Assembly (NCBI RefSeq): GCF_020880815.1
Contig: NZ_JAJITD010000017.1
Span: 62,001 to 126,000, forward strand
Direction of reading: 5' to 3'
DNA: 64,000 nucleotides
Source of the DNA: Paraburkholderia sejongensis
GTDB lineage: Bacteria; Pseudomonadota; Gammaproteobacteria; Burkholderiales; Burkholderiaceae
Shown: in pieces, positions 54,180 through 63,858 of the stretch
Position numbering within the stretch: the stretch's first letter is position 1
Layout of the letters: each line of letters opens with the position of its first letter
Translations under genes and position numbers: made by a program
Notes under the pieces: generated by a model
The model's input: the letters and a program-made list of their open reading frames with translations, nothing else
Database searches by the model: none
Told to the model about the DNA's origin: nothing

Positions 54180-54758
54180 ATGCAAAAGAACATGGTGTGG
54201 GCAGGCAGCGATAAAACCGTTGTCGCGGGCAAACGCCCTCACGCAACGGCGCTGCTCGCGCTGGTGTTGGCGGTGTCGGCGACCTTGAGCGGTTGCGGCT
54301 CGCTGTACAACGAAGGCGCGGTAGCCGGCGCCGGTATCGCGGGCGCGGCCGTGGCCAACAAGGTCACCAGCAACGCGGCGGTCGCGACCGGTATCGGCCT
54401 CGGCGCAGTCGCCGCCGCACGGGCCGGCGTGCAGTACTCGGAGCGCGTGGTCCATCGCAATACGCAGAACAGCATCGCCCAGGCAGCCGGTCCGCTCGAC
54501 GTCGGCGCGGTCGCCCCCTGGAGCATCAACCACTCTTTCCCGATCGAAGACGACGAACACGGCCGCGTGACCGTCAGCCGGCTGATCAGCACCGGTGCGC
54601 TCGACTGCAAGGAAATCGTCTTCTCCGTCGATCAGGAAGCGAAGCGCGACGTGCCGGCAAGCAGTGCGTTTTACATCGCGTCGGTCTGCCGCGACGGCAA
54701 GACCTGGCGCTGGGCATCGGCCGAGCCCGCGACCGAGCGCTGGGGCTCGCTGCAATGA
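54180..54758 (+). CDS. Lipoprotein, tandem paralogue 1
   Basis: The 192-residue protein has a lipoprotein signal ending LAVSATLSGCGSLYNEG, with lipidation at the Cys near residue 40. The mature part begins with Gly/Ala-rich sequence (AVAGAGIAGAAVANKVTSNA), then APWSINHSFPIEDDEHGR, DCKEIVFSV and a C-terminal WASAEPATERWGSLQ. It ends almost exactly like the next gene. Outer-membrane location is inferred; the function is unknown. The ATG at 54180 was chosen; an ATG at 54192 is possible. Confidence 0.75.
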   Translation: MQKNMVWAGSDKTVVAGKRPHATALLALVLAVSATLSGCGSLYNEGAVAGAGIAGAAVANKVTSNAAVATGIGLGAVAAARAGVQYSERVVHRNTQNSIAQAAGPLDVGAVAPWSINHSFPIEDDEHGRVTVSRLISTGALDCKEIVFSVDQEAKRDVPASSAFYIASVCRDGKTWRWASAEPATERWGSLQ

Positions 54759-55354
54759 GCGCGCGTTCCGCTTCACCGCAACCCTCACCCGATTCGCCCC
54801 GGCATGAGCCGCGGCGCGCGGACCGTGCGCGCGCGTCGGCGTTCGCCGGCCACCGGCTGCGGCTGTTCGCGGCCGGGGCGCTGTGCGTCGGCGCCAGTCT
54901 GCTCACGAGCGGCTGCGCGTCGATCGGTGCGGCCAGCGGCGCGGCCGCGGGCGTCGCATCCGGGATCGTGACCAGCAATCCGGCCGTCGCGCTCGGCGTC
55001 GGCATCGCCGTGCAGGCCGCCACCGACGAAGCGGTCGCCCGCTACATGCGCGGCATGCACAAGGATCAGCAGGACCTGATGGCGGCCCTCGTCGGCACGA
55101 TGTCGGTCGGCGAAACCAAGCCGTGGTCGGTCAAACACACGCTGCCGATCGAGAACGGTCACGGCGAGGTGCGCGTGACCCACGCGATCAATTCGGCGCT
55201 CGTGCTGTGCAAGGAATTCGTCTTCTCGGTGCGGGACGGCGACAAACCCGACTCGCCCGAGCAGTGGTTCACGGCGACCGCCTGCCAGCAGGACAAGGGC
55301 TGGAAATGGGCGACGGCCGAACCGGCGGTCAGCCGTTGGGGCAGCTTGCAGTAA
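54755..55354 (+). CDS. Lipoprotein, tandem paralogue 2
   Basis: The 199-residue protein starts in an ATGA overlap with paralogue 1. It has a long positively charged N-terminus and a lipobox LLTSGCASIGAASG near residue 52, then VASGIVTSNPAVALGVGIAV, KPWSVKHTLPIENGHGEV, LCKEFVFSVRDGD and WATAEPAVSRWGSLQ. The shared layout with gene 1 (PWS..HtLPIE, CKE.VFSV, W.SAEPA..RWGSLQ) shows a duplication. The products are likely a pair in the same envelope structure. Confidence 0.75.
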   Translation: MSARSASPQPSPDSPRHEPRRADRARASAFAGHRLRLFAAGALCVGASLLTSGCASIGAASGAAAGVASGIVTSNPAVALGVGIAVQAATDEAVARYMRGMHKDQQDLMAALVGTMSVGETKPWSVKHTLPIENGHGEVRVTHAINSALVLCKEFVFSVRDGDKPDSPEQWFTATACQQDKGWKWATAEPAVSRWGSLQ

Positions 55355-55370
55355 AGCCGTGCGCAGGCAC

Positions 55371-55413
55371 AAAAAAACGGCCCGACCGGCATACGCCGAT
55401 CGGGCCGTTTTTT
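55371..55413. terminator. Bidirectional terminator between lipoprotein and ABC genes
   Basis: ACGGCCCGACCGGC and GCCGATCGGGCCGT form a near-perfect 14-bp stem around ATAC, with A7 before and T6 after. It serves both the rightward lipoprotein operon and the leftward ABC transporter operon, which converge here. Confidence 0.9.
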
Positions 55414-55453
55414 CTGTCACGCCGACGATCCCGTCAGCGCCATCGGGTGCGGC

Positions 55454-56800
55454 TCAGGACTCGACGTCCTCCAGACTAAAAATTTCGGTCTGATCGTTAT
55501 ACGAGAAGATTTCCCCATAACGGCCCCAGTTGATGACCGCATCGAGCGTTTCCTCGGCGGCGCTGTCGGACAGGAAGTCTTCCAGCTCCTGCTCGAAGCG
55601 CACGCGCGGCGCGCGATGCCCGGGCCGCTCGTTCAACACCTTCTTGATTCGCGCGGCGAGCGGCACGTGACGCAGCAGATGCTCGGCGAACATCATCTTG
55701 CGTTCCTGGGTGCCGAACTCGGCGAACACCCGCGCCGGCGGCGTCAGGAAAATGTCGCCCTCGCGCACGTCGGCGAAACCGAGGTGCTGCAGCACTTCGG
55801 CGATCGGGAACAGATCGTCGACCTCCAGATGCAGCGAGCGCGCGATTTCCGGCATGTCCGCGCGGCCGTGGTACGGCGCGGCCGCCAGCGTTTCGATCAG
55901 GCCCGCCATCAGGTTGGTCGACACGTGCGGCAGCCAGCTGTGCAGCTCGAGCCCCTTGCGGGTTTTCTCGTCGGTCTGCCGCGCGGTCATCTTCGCGTAG
56001 ATCTCGTCGACGAGGCGCCGGAACGCCGGGTCCAGACGATTGCGCGGATGCTTGAACGGCACCTTGATTTCGGCGATCACGCGACCCGGATTCGACGACA
56101 GCACCAGAATCCGGTCGCACATGAACACCGCTTCCTCGATGTTGTGCGTGACGATCAGCACCGCCTTGATCGGCATGCGGCCCTGGGTCCACAGATCGAG
56201 CAGGTCGGTACGCAGCGTCTCGGCGGTGAGAACGTCGAGCGCGGAGAACGGCTCGTCCATCAGCAGCAGCGTCGGATCGACCACCAGCGCGCGCGCGAAG
56301 CCGACGCGCTGGCGCATCCCGCCCGACAGCTCGCGCGGATACGCGTTTTCGAAACCGTCGAGACCGATCAGGTCGATCGCGGCGAGCGCGCGGGTGCGCC
56401 GCTCGCTCGCGCCGACGCCCTGCGCCTCCAGACCGGCTTCCACGTTCTGCAGCACGGTCAACCACGGAAACAGCGCGAAGGTCTGGAACACCATGGCGAC
56501 GCCTTTGGCCGGGCCGTCGAGCGGCTTGCCCATATAGGTGACTTCGCCGTCGGTCGGCTCGATCAGACCGGCGATGATGCGCAGCAGCGTCGACTTGCCC
56601 GAGCCCGAGCGGCCCAGCAAGCCGACGATCTCGCCTTCGCGCAGCGACAGATTGGCGTCGTCGAGGACGAGCAGCTCGCCCTGAGTCTTGTTGAAGCCGC
56701 GGCACACGTCCTTCACGCGCAGGATTTCCTCGCCGAGGCGCGGGGGCTTCGGCGGCGTCTGGATCGGCGCGGCGGTCATAGCAGCTTTAGGATTTTGCAT
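55454..56800 (-). CDS. ABC transporter ATP-binding protein with C-terminal AAA-associated domain
   Basis: The 448-residue protein has Walker A GLLGRSGSGKSTLLR, signature LSGGMRQRVGFARAL, Walker B LLLMDEPFSALD and the switch His in VTHNIEEAVF, of the nitrate/sulfonate/taurine class. A C-terminal domain (about residues 290 to 440) of the AAA-associated type follows (LHLEVDDLFPIAEVLQHLGF). It pairs with the permease upstream. No substrate-binding protein gene is nearby, so the substrate is unknown. Confidence 0.88.
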   Translation of the reverse strand: MQNPKAAMTAAPIQTPPKPPRLGEEILRVKDVCRGFNKTQGELLVLDDANLSLREGEIVGLLGRSGSGKSTLLRIIAGLIEPTDGEVTYMGKPLDGPAKGVAMVFQTFALFPWLTVLQNVEAGLEAQGVGASERRTRALAAIDLIGLDGFENAYPRELSGGMRQRVGFARALVVDPTLLLMDEPFSALDVLTAETLRTDLLDLWTQGRMPIKAVLIVTHNIEEAVFMCDRILVLSSNPGRVIAEIKVPFKHPRNRLDPAFRRLVDEIYAKMTARQTDEKTRKGLELHSWLPHVSTNLMAGLIETLAAAPYHGRADMPEIARSLHLEVDDLFPIAEVLQHLGFADVREGDIFLTPPARVFAEFGTQERKMMFAEHLLRHVPLAARIKKVLNERPGHRAPRVRFEQELEDFLSDSAAEETLDAVINWGRYGEIFSYNDQTEIFSLEDVES

Positions 56801-56819
56801 CGCGTTAGGCCTTTGTTTC

Positions 56820-58571
56820 TCAATCTAGGCGGAGCTTGCCTTCGGCGTAGGCGTACATCGGACGCCACAGCAGACGGTTGAACAGGGTCACGAACAGCGA
56901 CATCACGGCGATGCCGACGATGATCTTCGGATAATCGCCCGCCGCGGTGGTCTGCGCGATGTAGGCGCCGAGACCGTGCGCGGCCACCCTGGTGTCGCCC
57001 CACTGGACGAATTCGGCGACGATGCTGGCGTTCCACGCGCCGCCCGACGCGGTGATCGCGCCGGTCACGTAGTACGGGAAAATGCCCGGCAGCATCGCCT
57101 GACGCCACCATTGCCAGCCGCGAATGTGGAAATTCTTGGCCGCCTCGCGATAGTCGTTCGGGTACGAGCTCGCGCCGGCAATCACGTTGAACAGGATATA
57201 CCACTGGGTGCCGAGCACGATCAGCGGCGACAGCCAGATATCCGGGTTCAGATGGAAGCGCACGATCACGATCACGAACACCGGGAACAGCAGGTTCGCC
57301 GGGAACGCGGCGAGGAACTGCGCGAGCGGCTGGATCTTTTCCGCAAGCGCCGGACGCAGCCCGATCAGCACGCCGACCGGCACCCAGATCACCGACGCGA
57401 TCGCGATCAGCACCACCACGCGCAGCAGCGTGATGAAGCCGAGCACCAGCACGTGGCCGACTTCTTCGAGCGACACGCCGGTACGCACGTACAGGAACAC
57501 CCGATACACGACGTAGACGGTGGCGAGCAGCACCAGCGTTGCCCACACGATGTCGCCGAGCTTCGAGCTCTTCTCGGTCTGCGGAATATGAAAGCGCGGA
57601 GCGCTGAACGACGGCAGCTGCAAGCGCACCCGCGCGGCGCGCGCAAACATCCAGCCGACCGGCACCAACAGCCGGTGAATCAGGCGAGTGCGGCGGATCA
57701 GGTCGAGCAGCCACGAGTTCGGCGCGTCGCCTGAGCTGGTGAACTCCATGCGGAACTTGTCGGCCCACGCGACCAGCGGACGGAACAGCAACTGGTCGTA
57801 CGCGAGAATCACCACGGTCATCGCCAGGATCACCCAGCCGATCGCGTGCAGGTTCTGCTCGGAGATCGCCTGCGCGAGGTACGCGCCGATGCCCGGCAGC
57901 GTGATCGTGTTGTTGCCGACCGTGATCGCTTCGGATGCGACCACAAAGAACCAGCCGCCCGACATCGACATCATCATGTTCCAGATCAGGCCCGGCATCG
58001 AGAACGGCACTTCGAGTTTCCAGAAGCGCTGCCACGACGTCAGATGGAATCCGCGCGACACTTCGTCGAGATCGCGCGGCACCGTGCGCAGCGACTGATA
58101 GAAGCTGAACGTCATGTTCCACGCCTGGCTCGTGAAGATCGCGAAGATCGCCGCGAGCTCGGCGCCGAGCACGCGGCCCGGGAACAGCGCGAGGAAGAAC
58201 GTCACCGTAAACGAGATATAACCGAGCACCGGCACCGACTGGAGGATGTCGAGAATCGGCACCAGCACGAGACCGGCGCGCCGGCTCTTGGCCGCGAGCG
58301 TGCCGTACACCAGCGTGAAGATCAGCGACGCGACCATCGCCGCGAGCATGCGCAGCGTGGTGCGCATCGCGTACTCGGGCAGGTTGGCCGGGTCGAGCGA
58401 GATGGACTGCGTCTTCAGCGTCGACATCGGCGCGAGCGTTTCATGGAAGCCGATCGACGCCATCGCGATCAGACAGATGATCAGCGGAAACGCGACGAAG
58501 TCCCAGCGATTGGGCAGCACCCGCCATGCGGACGCGTTGGCGGTGCGTTTCAGGTTGAAGCTGAAATCCAT
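56820..58571 (-). CDS. ABC transporter permease, duplicated
   Basis: The 583-residue protein has two homologous BPD-type permease halves. The first half (residues 60 to 250) contains SMPGLIWNMMMSMSGGWFFV; the second (370 to 570) has EAAKNFHIRGWQWWRQAMLP and a parallel GAITASGGAWNASIVAEF. The EAA-loop in each half contacts the ATPase. Internal duplication in one chain means two domains are made as one protein, so the transporter has one permease chain and two copies of the ATPase. The ATPase gene follows 19 bases later. Confidence 0.88.
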   Translation of the reverse strand: MDFSFNLKRTANASAWRVLPNRWDFVAFPLIICLIAMASIGFHETLAPMSTLKTQSISLDPANLPEYAMRTTLRMLAAMVASLIFTLVYGTLAAKSRRAGLVLVPILDILQSVPVLGYISFTVTFFLALFPGRVLGAELAAIFAIFTSQAWNMTFSFYQSLRTVPRDLDEVSRGFHLTSWQRFWKLEVPFSMPGLIWNMMMSMSGGWFFVVASEAITVGNNTITLPGIGAYLAQAISEQNLHAIGWVILAMTVVILAYDQLLFRPLVAWADKFRMEFTSSGDAPNSWLLDLIRRTRLIHRLLVPVGWMFARAARVRLQLPSFSAPRFHIPQTEKSSKLGDIVWATLVLLATVYVVYRVFLYVRTGVSLEEVGHVLVLGFITLLRVVVLIAIASVIWVPVGVLIGLRPALAEKIQPLAQFLAAFPANLLFPVFVIVIVRFHLNPDIWLSPLIVLGTQWYILFNVIAGASSYPNDYREAAKNFHIRGWQWWRQAMLPGIFPYYVTGAITASGGAWNASIVAEFVQWGDTRVAAHGLGAYIAQTTAAGDYPKIIVGIAVMSLFVTLFNRLLWRPMYAYAEGKLRLD

Positions 58572-59394
58572 CAGAGGCCCTCCCCGTCGGAACAGGCATG
58601 CGAACGCTCGAAGGAGGCCGCGACGAGCGCACGGCGGTCTATGGATCGGTCCGGAAAGCGGAAATCAGGCATGGCAAAACACGCGTGCGTGGTAATTCGT
58701 TAGCGTTGGAGACACGTGGTCCGGCAACGGCCAGGCTGGTGGACGAGCGGTCCAGCACCACAACCGTCACGCCGGATCGCTGTCGGCGCGGACGCCGCCC
58801 GAAGGCCGGCGGGGCTCTCCTCGTTTGGACGGCACGACACTACACCATCCGATGTTTCAGGCACAACCTTGGCGCCGCAATTGGCGAAACCGGAAGCAGC
58901 CCCGGCCGCGTAAGCCTTCGGCAAGCCTCGGCACGGTTCGCCGCGCCGCACTGTACCGTGCTTTTCCTCGCGCTGCGGATGCCCCGTCGCCCGACCCGCC
59001 GACGCCGTGGCGCGCAAGCCACATGCGCGCCACATGCGAGCCCCGCGCGCGAGCGGCACCGCGCGGCGAGGGTTGCCGGCGAGGCGCTGCCGGAGCACCG
59101 CCAGACCATCAAGAAACCGCCGCGACAGCCGTTAACAACCTGATCGGCCTGCGCTATGCAGGCGGCATCCCTAGCAATAAGCGTGGCGTCGTGCCCCATG
59201 ACGGTTAAAATCAGGAGTCGACGTACCTGTTTAGAAACGGCTCATCCGGGGCCGCGGCGGCGACGGGGCGGCCGCTGCTTGCGACGGGCCGGAACCGCGG
59301 CCGGCGCAATGACCGCCGCGGGAACCGACACAGCGCGAGCGCGCTGCCACGATTGAGCAAGTTGCATGTCACAGCCAGACGGAACAGAGGGTCG
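58572..59394. other. Long intergenic region before GGDEF gene
   Basis: The 823 bases separate the divergent ABC permease and GGDEF genes. Several frames of 60 to 180 residues are open on both strands, but they are Arg/Ala/Pro-rich, mutually antisense and have no family resemblance. No hairpin with T run was seen. A regulatory RNA cannot be excluded. Confidence 0.4.
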
Positions 59395-61086
59395 ATGAAC
59401 AGGACAACCTTGCGCCAGGTAGCCGGACCGGTCAGCTTCGCGCTGATCGTACTGGTTTGCTGGTTCGTGGCCGGCATGGTCGCGGACCGGATGGTACAGC
59501 AAGAGCTGGACGCGGCGCTGCGTACCCAGCGGCAAATGTCCATGTCGATCGTCGACAACATGGCTGAAGTGATCGCCAGCGACCTCGCGATGTCTCGCGC
59601 CATCCCCGCAACCATGGCCGAAATGGACGTCGTCCAGCGCGCCCTGGTGCAAGCGCAGAATTATGCCGCGAACAGCGAGACGGCGGAACCCGCGCTGCGC
59701 GCCGCGTTGCTGAAGAACCCGCGGATGGCCGCGGTCAGCAAGTTCCTCCACGATGCGCAGGGCTTCTCCGGACTCGACCAGATCTGGATCGTCAACGCGA
59801 ACGGTATCTGCGTCGCCTCTAGCAGCACGATCGATAACCCGGACGGCGCGCAGCAATCGTTCGTCGGCGTCGACATGCGCGCGCGCGGCTACCTGACCAA
59901 CGCGCTGCTCGGCGCATTCGCGGAAGCGTACGGGGTGGGTCGCGCGAGCGGCGAGCCGGGCATCTTCATCGCCGCGCCGGTCTATGCGGACGGCCTGCTG
60001 GTCGGCGCGGTGGTCGCCAAGGTCGGCATCGCGCGGCTGCGCCACTGGGTCGCCCACGCGGGGACCTTCGTCGCCGACGACAACGGCGTGATCATCATGG
60101 CGCACAACAGCGAACTCGAAGGCCATGCACTGCCGAACACGCGCGTCACCCAGATGACCGCCGCCGAGCGCCGCCTCGTCTACCGCCGCGAGACCTTTCC
60201 CGACATGCTGATCCGCGCGGACACCGAGCTGCGCGAGAGAGCGCCGTGGGTGCCCGCGGCGGTCGCCGGGCAGCTGTTCGGGATGTCGCGGCAACCGGCG
60301 CCGGCGCTCTATCAGTCCCGCAGCGGTCTGAACTCCGGGCTGTCCGCGCATCTGGTCGATCCGCTCGCCGCATGGCCCGAGCTGCTGCGCAATCACAAGC
60401 GCGATCATCTGCTGGTATTTCTGACGTTGGCCGGCACCGTCGCGCTCGCGTGGGTGATCACCGTGTCCTATGTGCGCGAGCGGCGTCACCACCGGGCCAC
60501 CCGCGATCTCGCCGAGCAATTGCAGTCGGCCAATACGCTGCTGTCGGCGGAGGCACGGCACGACGCACTGACCGGCGCGCTGTCGCGGCGCTATTTCCTC
60601 GACCTGCTGCGGCGCGAGATCGAGCGCGCGCGGGCGAACGACGAGCCGCTGTGCATGGCGATCGCCGACCTCGACCACTTCAAGCAGATCAACGACCGCT
60701 TCGGCCATGCATCCGGCGACCGCGCGCTCGAGCATTTCGTCGACACGTGCCGCGCGGAGCTGCGCAGCTCGGACGCGATCGGCCGGCTCGGCGGCGAGGA
60801 GTTCGGGCTGCTGCTGCCGGCCACCGATCTCGCGAGCGGGCGCGACGTGGTCGAGCGTTTGCGGCTGCGCCTGAAGGCAGTGCCATCGCCGAAGCTGCCC
60901 GCCTCGGCGGGCTTGAGCGTGAGCATCGGCATCACCGAGCTGTCGCCCGACGATCTGCCCGAGCGCCTCATGAGCCGCGCCGACACCGCGCTGTACGCGG
61001 CCAAGACCGGTGGGCGCGATCGCACCGAAGCGCTGCCGCCCGACGACACCGCGCCGCCGACGCGCACCGCGGTAAATGCGTGGTGA
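59395..61086 (+). CDS. Membrane diguanylate cyclase with periplasmic sensor (GGDEF)
   Basis: The 563-residue protein has a first membrane segment near residue 10 (PVSFALIVLVCWFVAGMVAD), a periplasmic sensor (about 40 to 335), a second membrane segment (LLVFLTLAGTVALAWVITVS), and a GGDEF domain (about 385 to 550) with an active GGEEF at about residue 466 and DHFKQINDRFGHASGDRAL. It probably makes cyclic di-GMP in response to an external signal. An inhibitory-site RxxD four residues before GGEEF is not seen: the text is AIGRLGGEEF. The ATG at 59395 follows AGAGG. Confidence 0.9.
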   Translation: MNRTTLRQVAGPVSFALIVLVCWFVAGMVADRMVQQELDAALRTQRQMSMSIVDNMAEVIASDLAMSRAIPATMAEMDVVQRALVQAQNYAANSETAEPALRAALLKNPRMAAVSKFLHDAQGFSGLDQIWIVNANGICVASSSTIDNPDGAQQSFVGVDMRARGYLTNALLGAFAEAYGVGRASGEPGIFIAAPVYADGLLVGAVVAKVGIARLRHWVAHAGTFVADDNGVIIMAHNSELEGHALPNTRVTQMTAAERRLVYRRETFPDMLIRADTELRERAPWVPAAVAGQLFGMSRQPAPALYQSRSGLNSGLSAHLVDPLAAWPELLRNHKRDHLLVFLTLAGTVALAWVITVSYVRERRHHRATRDLAEQLQSANTLLSAEARHDALTGALSRRYFLDLLRREIERARANDEPLCMAIADLDHFKQINDRFGHASGDRALEHFVDTCRAELRSSDAIGRLGGEEFGLLLPATDLASGRDVVERLRLRLKAVPSPKLPASAGLSVSIGITELSPDDLPERLMSRADTALYAAKTGGRDRTEALPPDDTAPPTRTAVNAW

Positions 61087-61223
61087 GCGCGTGGTGAATA
61101 GAGGGTGAATGCGCGCAGCACGCGCACATGAGTCGCTGCCCGCCGCACCGAGCCTCCCGCGACCAAGCAGGTATCATCGAACCTGACATTCGATTGTCGC
61201 TACTGCTCTAACGGGAGACTCGC

Positions 61224-61490
61224 ATGAAGGGAAATCTGGTGATCGTCTGTCGCGATCAGGACGCTGATGCATTCGACCATCTGCTAGCCGAATACGGCGC
61301 GTTCCAGACGCGGCTGTCATCCACCGCCTGGTATCTGAAACTGGAAGTCGCACCGGAATTGATTCAGGAGGAAATACTCGCGCGCCTCGGCAAGTACACG
61401 ACGCATTACATCTTCGAGGCGGACACGGTCACGTGGAATACCGTGGATAGCGAGACGGCCAACGCGTTGAATACGCTGTTCTCGAACTGA
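61224..61490 (+). CDS. Conserved small hypothetical protein
   Basis: The 88-residue protein (start NLVIVCRDQDADAFDHLLAE) has an alpha-beta appearance, with FQTRLSSTAWYLKLEVAPEL and YTTHYIFEADTVTWNTVDSE. Length and strand order loosely recall ferredoxin-like or Cas2-like folds, but catalytic residues are absent and no cas genes are near. An ATG with GGGAG upstream supports expression. Confidence 0.65.
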   Translation: MKGNLVIVCRDQDADAFDHLLAEYGAFQTRLSSTAWYLKLEVAPELIQEEILARLGKYTTHYIFEADTVTWNTVDSETANALNTLFSN

Positions 61491-61511
61491 TGCATTGATG
61501 CACTGATGCAC
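61488..61511 (+). repeat. Three-copy 8-base tandem repeat
   Basis: TGATGCAT, TGATGCAC and TGATGCAC follow one another directly. The first TGA is the stop codon of the preceding gene, so slippage here could alter the 3' untranslated region. No role is evident. Confidence 0.8.
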
Positions 61512-61613
61512 TAACGCGCGGCCACCGTGCCGACCCGCGATGCCGGCGCCCGGCGCCCGCATCGCGATGCTTCCTCCCACCGCCTCACCCTGCCCGGCTG
61601 CTGCGCCGCACTT

Positions 61614-62930
61614 CTACCACGCCGGTTCCGAAGCCGCCGTCTCGCGCGGCAACACCTCGAACGGAAAGCTCATCAGCACTCGCAAACCGCGGCCGCCGTG
61701 GTTGCCGATCTGCCACTCGCCGCCCGCGCGCCGCACCAGCCGCTCGACGATCGCCAGACCCAGGCCGCTATGGCCGTTGCCGCCGCGCGCCGGATCGAGC
61801 CGCACGAACGGCCGGCTCGCGTTGATCAGATCCTGGGCAGCGATGCCGCTGCCGTTGTCGCTGATCGACAGCGTGAAGCCCTGCGGCGTACGCGCGGTGG
61901 CGACGACCACCGGCGGCGCGCCATAGGCGTGCGCGTTGTCGAGCAGGTTCGACAGGATCCGGTCGAGCGTCGCCGCCGGCAGCAGGAACGACGGCCCCGC
62001 ATTGAGTTCGGTCCGCACGGTAGGCGCACCGGCGGAGACCGCCCGATAGCTGCGCACCACGCGTTCGCACTGCGCATCCACTTCGACCGGCTCGCTGCGA
62101 TCGGCGCCGTCGTGCGCGAACACCAGAAACTGCTCGACGATATGCGTCATCGAATCGACGTCGCGCACCACGCCGTCGCGCGTCTTCGCGTCGTCCATCA
62201 TTTCGGCGCGCAGCCGCAGCCGCGCGAGCGGCGTTTTCAGATCGTGCGCGACGCCCGCCAGCATCACCGCGCGATCGTTCTCGGTCCGCGCGACTTCCTG
62301 CACCATCTGATTGAAACCATGCGTGAGCTGGCGCAATTCGCGCGGGCCGCGCTCCGGCACCGGCGGCACCGGCAGACCGCGGCCGAAGCGCGTGACCGCC
62401 TGGGCGAGCGAGCGCAACGGCTGCTGCAGCGCCCACGCGGCGAACAGCGCCGCCATTACCGCGAAAGAAAAGATGATCGCGAGCCACAACACCGTGCGGT
62501 CCAGCGAGCGCGGCACCCGCAGCGGCTGCACCGGCACCACGATCCAGTTCTGGTCCGTCGCCGCGCGCACCCACAGCGTGGGCGGGCCGCCGGGCGGGCC
62601 GACGCGCACCTGGGTGCCGGCCGGCATGCGCTCGCGCACGTCTTCGATAAAGCGTTCGAGCGGCGCCGACGGCGCTTCCCTGACCGCCGGCACGTCGGAG
62701 CTGGCCGGGTCGACCAGCTTGACGCGCGAGGGCAACGGTTGATCCGGTGTGCGGGCGACGTGCTGGCGCACCGCGTCGACGAGGAAGGTGGCCTCCTCGA
62801 CCGCGTAACGCGTTTGCAGTTGCGAGCGTTCGAGCCGCATCAGCGCGTACCACGCGAAATGCGACAGCATCAGCACCGCGACGACGAGCAGCGCGAGCCG
62901 CCCGAACAGCGAATCAATGGGCCGGCGCAT
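61614..62930 (-). CDS. Sensor histidine kinase, EnvZ-like
   Basis: The 438-residue kinase has two membrane segments (residues 8 to 30 and 146 to 168) around a periplasmic domain of about 115 residues, a HAMP linker (about 170 to 215), the H box MLAGVAHDLKTPLARLR with phospho-His229, then N and G boxes (LSNLLDNAHAYG, SISDNGSGI, GLGLAIVERLVRRAGG). The start was chosen at ATG 62930, overlapping the response regulator gene by 17 bases. The pair is divergent from a secreted protein gene, which it may control. The stimulus is unknown. Confidence 0.92.
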   Translation of the reverse strand: MRRPIDSLFGRLALLVVAVLMLSHFAWYALMRLERSQLQTRYAVEEATFLVDAVRQHVARTPDQPLPSRVKLVDPASSDVPAVREAPSAPLERFIEDVRERMPAGTQVRVGPPGGPPTLWVRAATDQNWIVVPVQPLRVPRSLDRTVLWLAIIFSFAVMAALFAAWALQQPLRSLAQAVTRFGRGLPVPPVPERGPRELRQLTHGFNQMVQEVARTENDRAVMLAGVAHDLKTPLARLRLRAEMMDDAKTRDGVVRDVDSMTHIVEQFLVFAHDGADRSEPVEVDAQCERVVRSYRAVSAGAPTVRTELNAGPSFLLPAATLDRILSNLLDNAHAYGAPPVVVATARTPQGFTLSISDNGSGIAAQDLINASRPFVRLDPARGGNGHSGLGLAIVERLVRRAGGEWQIGNHGGRGLRVLMSFPFEVLPRETAASEPAW

Positions 62931-63639
62931 TTTGCTCGCCGTCCGGCACGAACACGTAACCGCGGCCACGCACCGTCTGGATGAAGCGCGGAGTGGACGG
63001 ATCGGTTTCGAGAATGCGGCGCAGGCGCCATACCTGCACGTCGATGCCGCGGTCGGTGCCGTCGTACTCGGGACCGTGCAGCAGTTCCAATAAGCGCTCG
63101 CGGGTCAGCGTGCGCATCGGGTGATTGACGAAGATCTTCAGCAGCGCGAATTCGCTGCCCGACAGCGTGAGCGGCTTGTCTTCGAGATGCAGCGTGCGCG
63201 ACTGGAAGTCCAGCGTGAAGCGGCCGAAGCTGAACGGCTCGCGCTGCTCCGGCGCGGCCGCCGACGGCATCGTGCGACGCCGCCTGAGCACCGCCTGCAC
63301 GCGCGCGAGCAGTTCGCGCGGGTTGAACGGCTTGCCGAGGTAATCGTCCGCGCCGAGCTCGAGGCCGACGATGCGGTCGACGTCGTCCGCGCGCGCGGTC
63401 AGCATGATCACGGGGATGTCGTCGCCGGATGCGCGCAGCTTGCGCAACGCGGTGAGCCCGTCGACGCCCGGCATCATCAGGTCCAGCACGATCAGGTCCG
63501 GGCGCTCGCGTTCGAGCCGGCGCTCGAGCGAGCCGGCATCGTGCAGCACCGACACTTCGATGCCCTGACGGGCGAGATAGTCGCGCAACAGATCGCGCAG
63601 TTCGACGTCGTCGTCGACGACAAGTATTTGAGTAGCCAT
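62914..63639 (-). CDS. OmpR-family response regulator
   Basis: The 241-residue protein has a receiver domain (phospho-Asp53 in IVLDLMMPGVDG, ILVVDDD at the start) and an OmpR-type winged-helix DNA-binding domain (FTLDFQSRTLHLEDKPLTLS, then FIQTVRGRGYVFVPDG at the end). It lies first in an operon with the kinase. The coupled gene order RR then HK with overlap is typical for OmpR/EnvZ pairs. Confidence 0.94.
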   Translation of the reverse strand: MATQILVVDDDVELRDLLRDYLARQGIEVSVLHDAGSLERRLERERPDLIVLDLMMPGVDGLTALRKLRASGDDIPVIMLTARADDVDRIVGLELGADDYLGKPFNPRELLARVQAVLRRRRTMPSAAAPEQREPFSFGRFTLDFQSRTLHLEDKPLTLSGSEFALLKIFVNHPMRTLTRERLLELLHGPEYDGTDRGIDVQVWRLRRILETDPSTPRFIQTVRGRGYVFVPDGEQNAPAH

Positions 63640-63858
63640 GTGAGGAAGTTTAACGCTCGACAGTTTGGAGTTTCGTTTTCAGAACCGCGTCAAGGGTTAC
63701 CGGGTGTTACGGTGAAAGCCGCGCGTAATCGGCGGTAATAGCCGCATCCAGCCGCGTAACACAGCGGCCGGCACGGTTCTCTACGCTGTGCCTTACCGAA
63801 TGCAGGCGAGTCCATTGACCGGTTGCACCGTCGGCTATTCCATTACAAGGAGCCTTAT

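Noticed and set aside
53875..54288. 137-residue frame before the lipoprotein pair
   Set aside because: It overlaps the lipoprotein start in another frame and lacks a domain or a good ribosome-binding site.
58572..59394. Genes in the long gap before the GGDEF gene
   Set aside because: Frames on both strands are Arg/Ala/Pro-rich, overlap each other and show no family character.
61224..61490. Cas2-like protein
   Set aside because: Only length and strand order are reminiscent. No catalytic Asp pattern and no cas genes are nearby.
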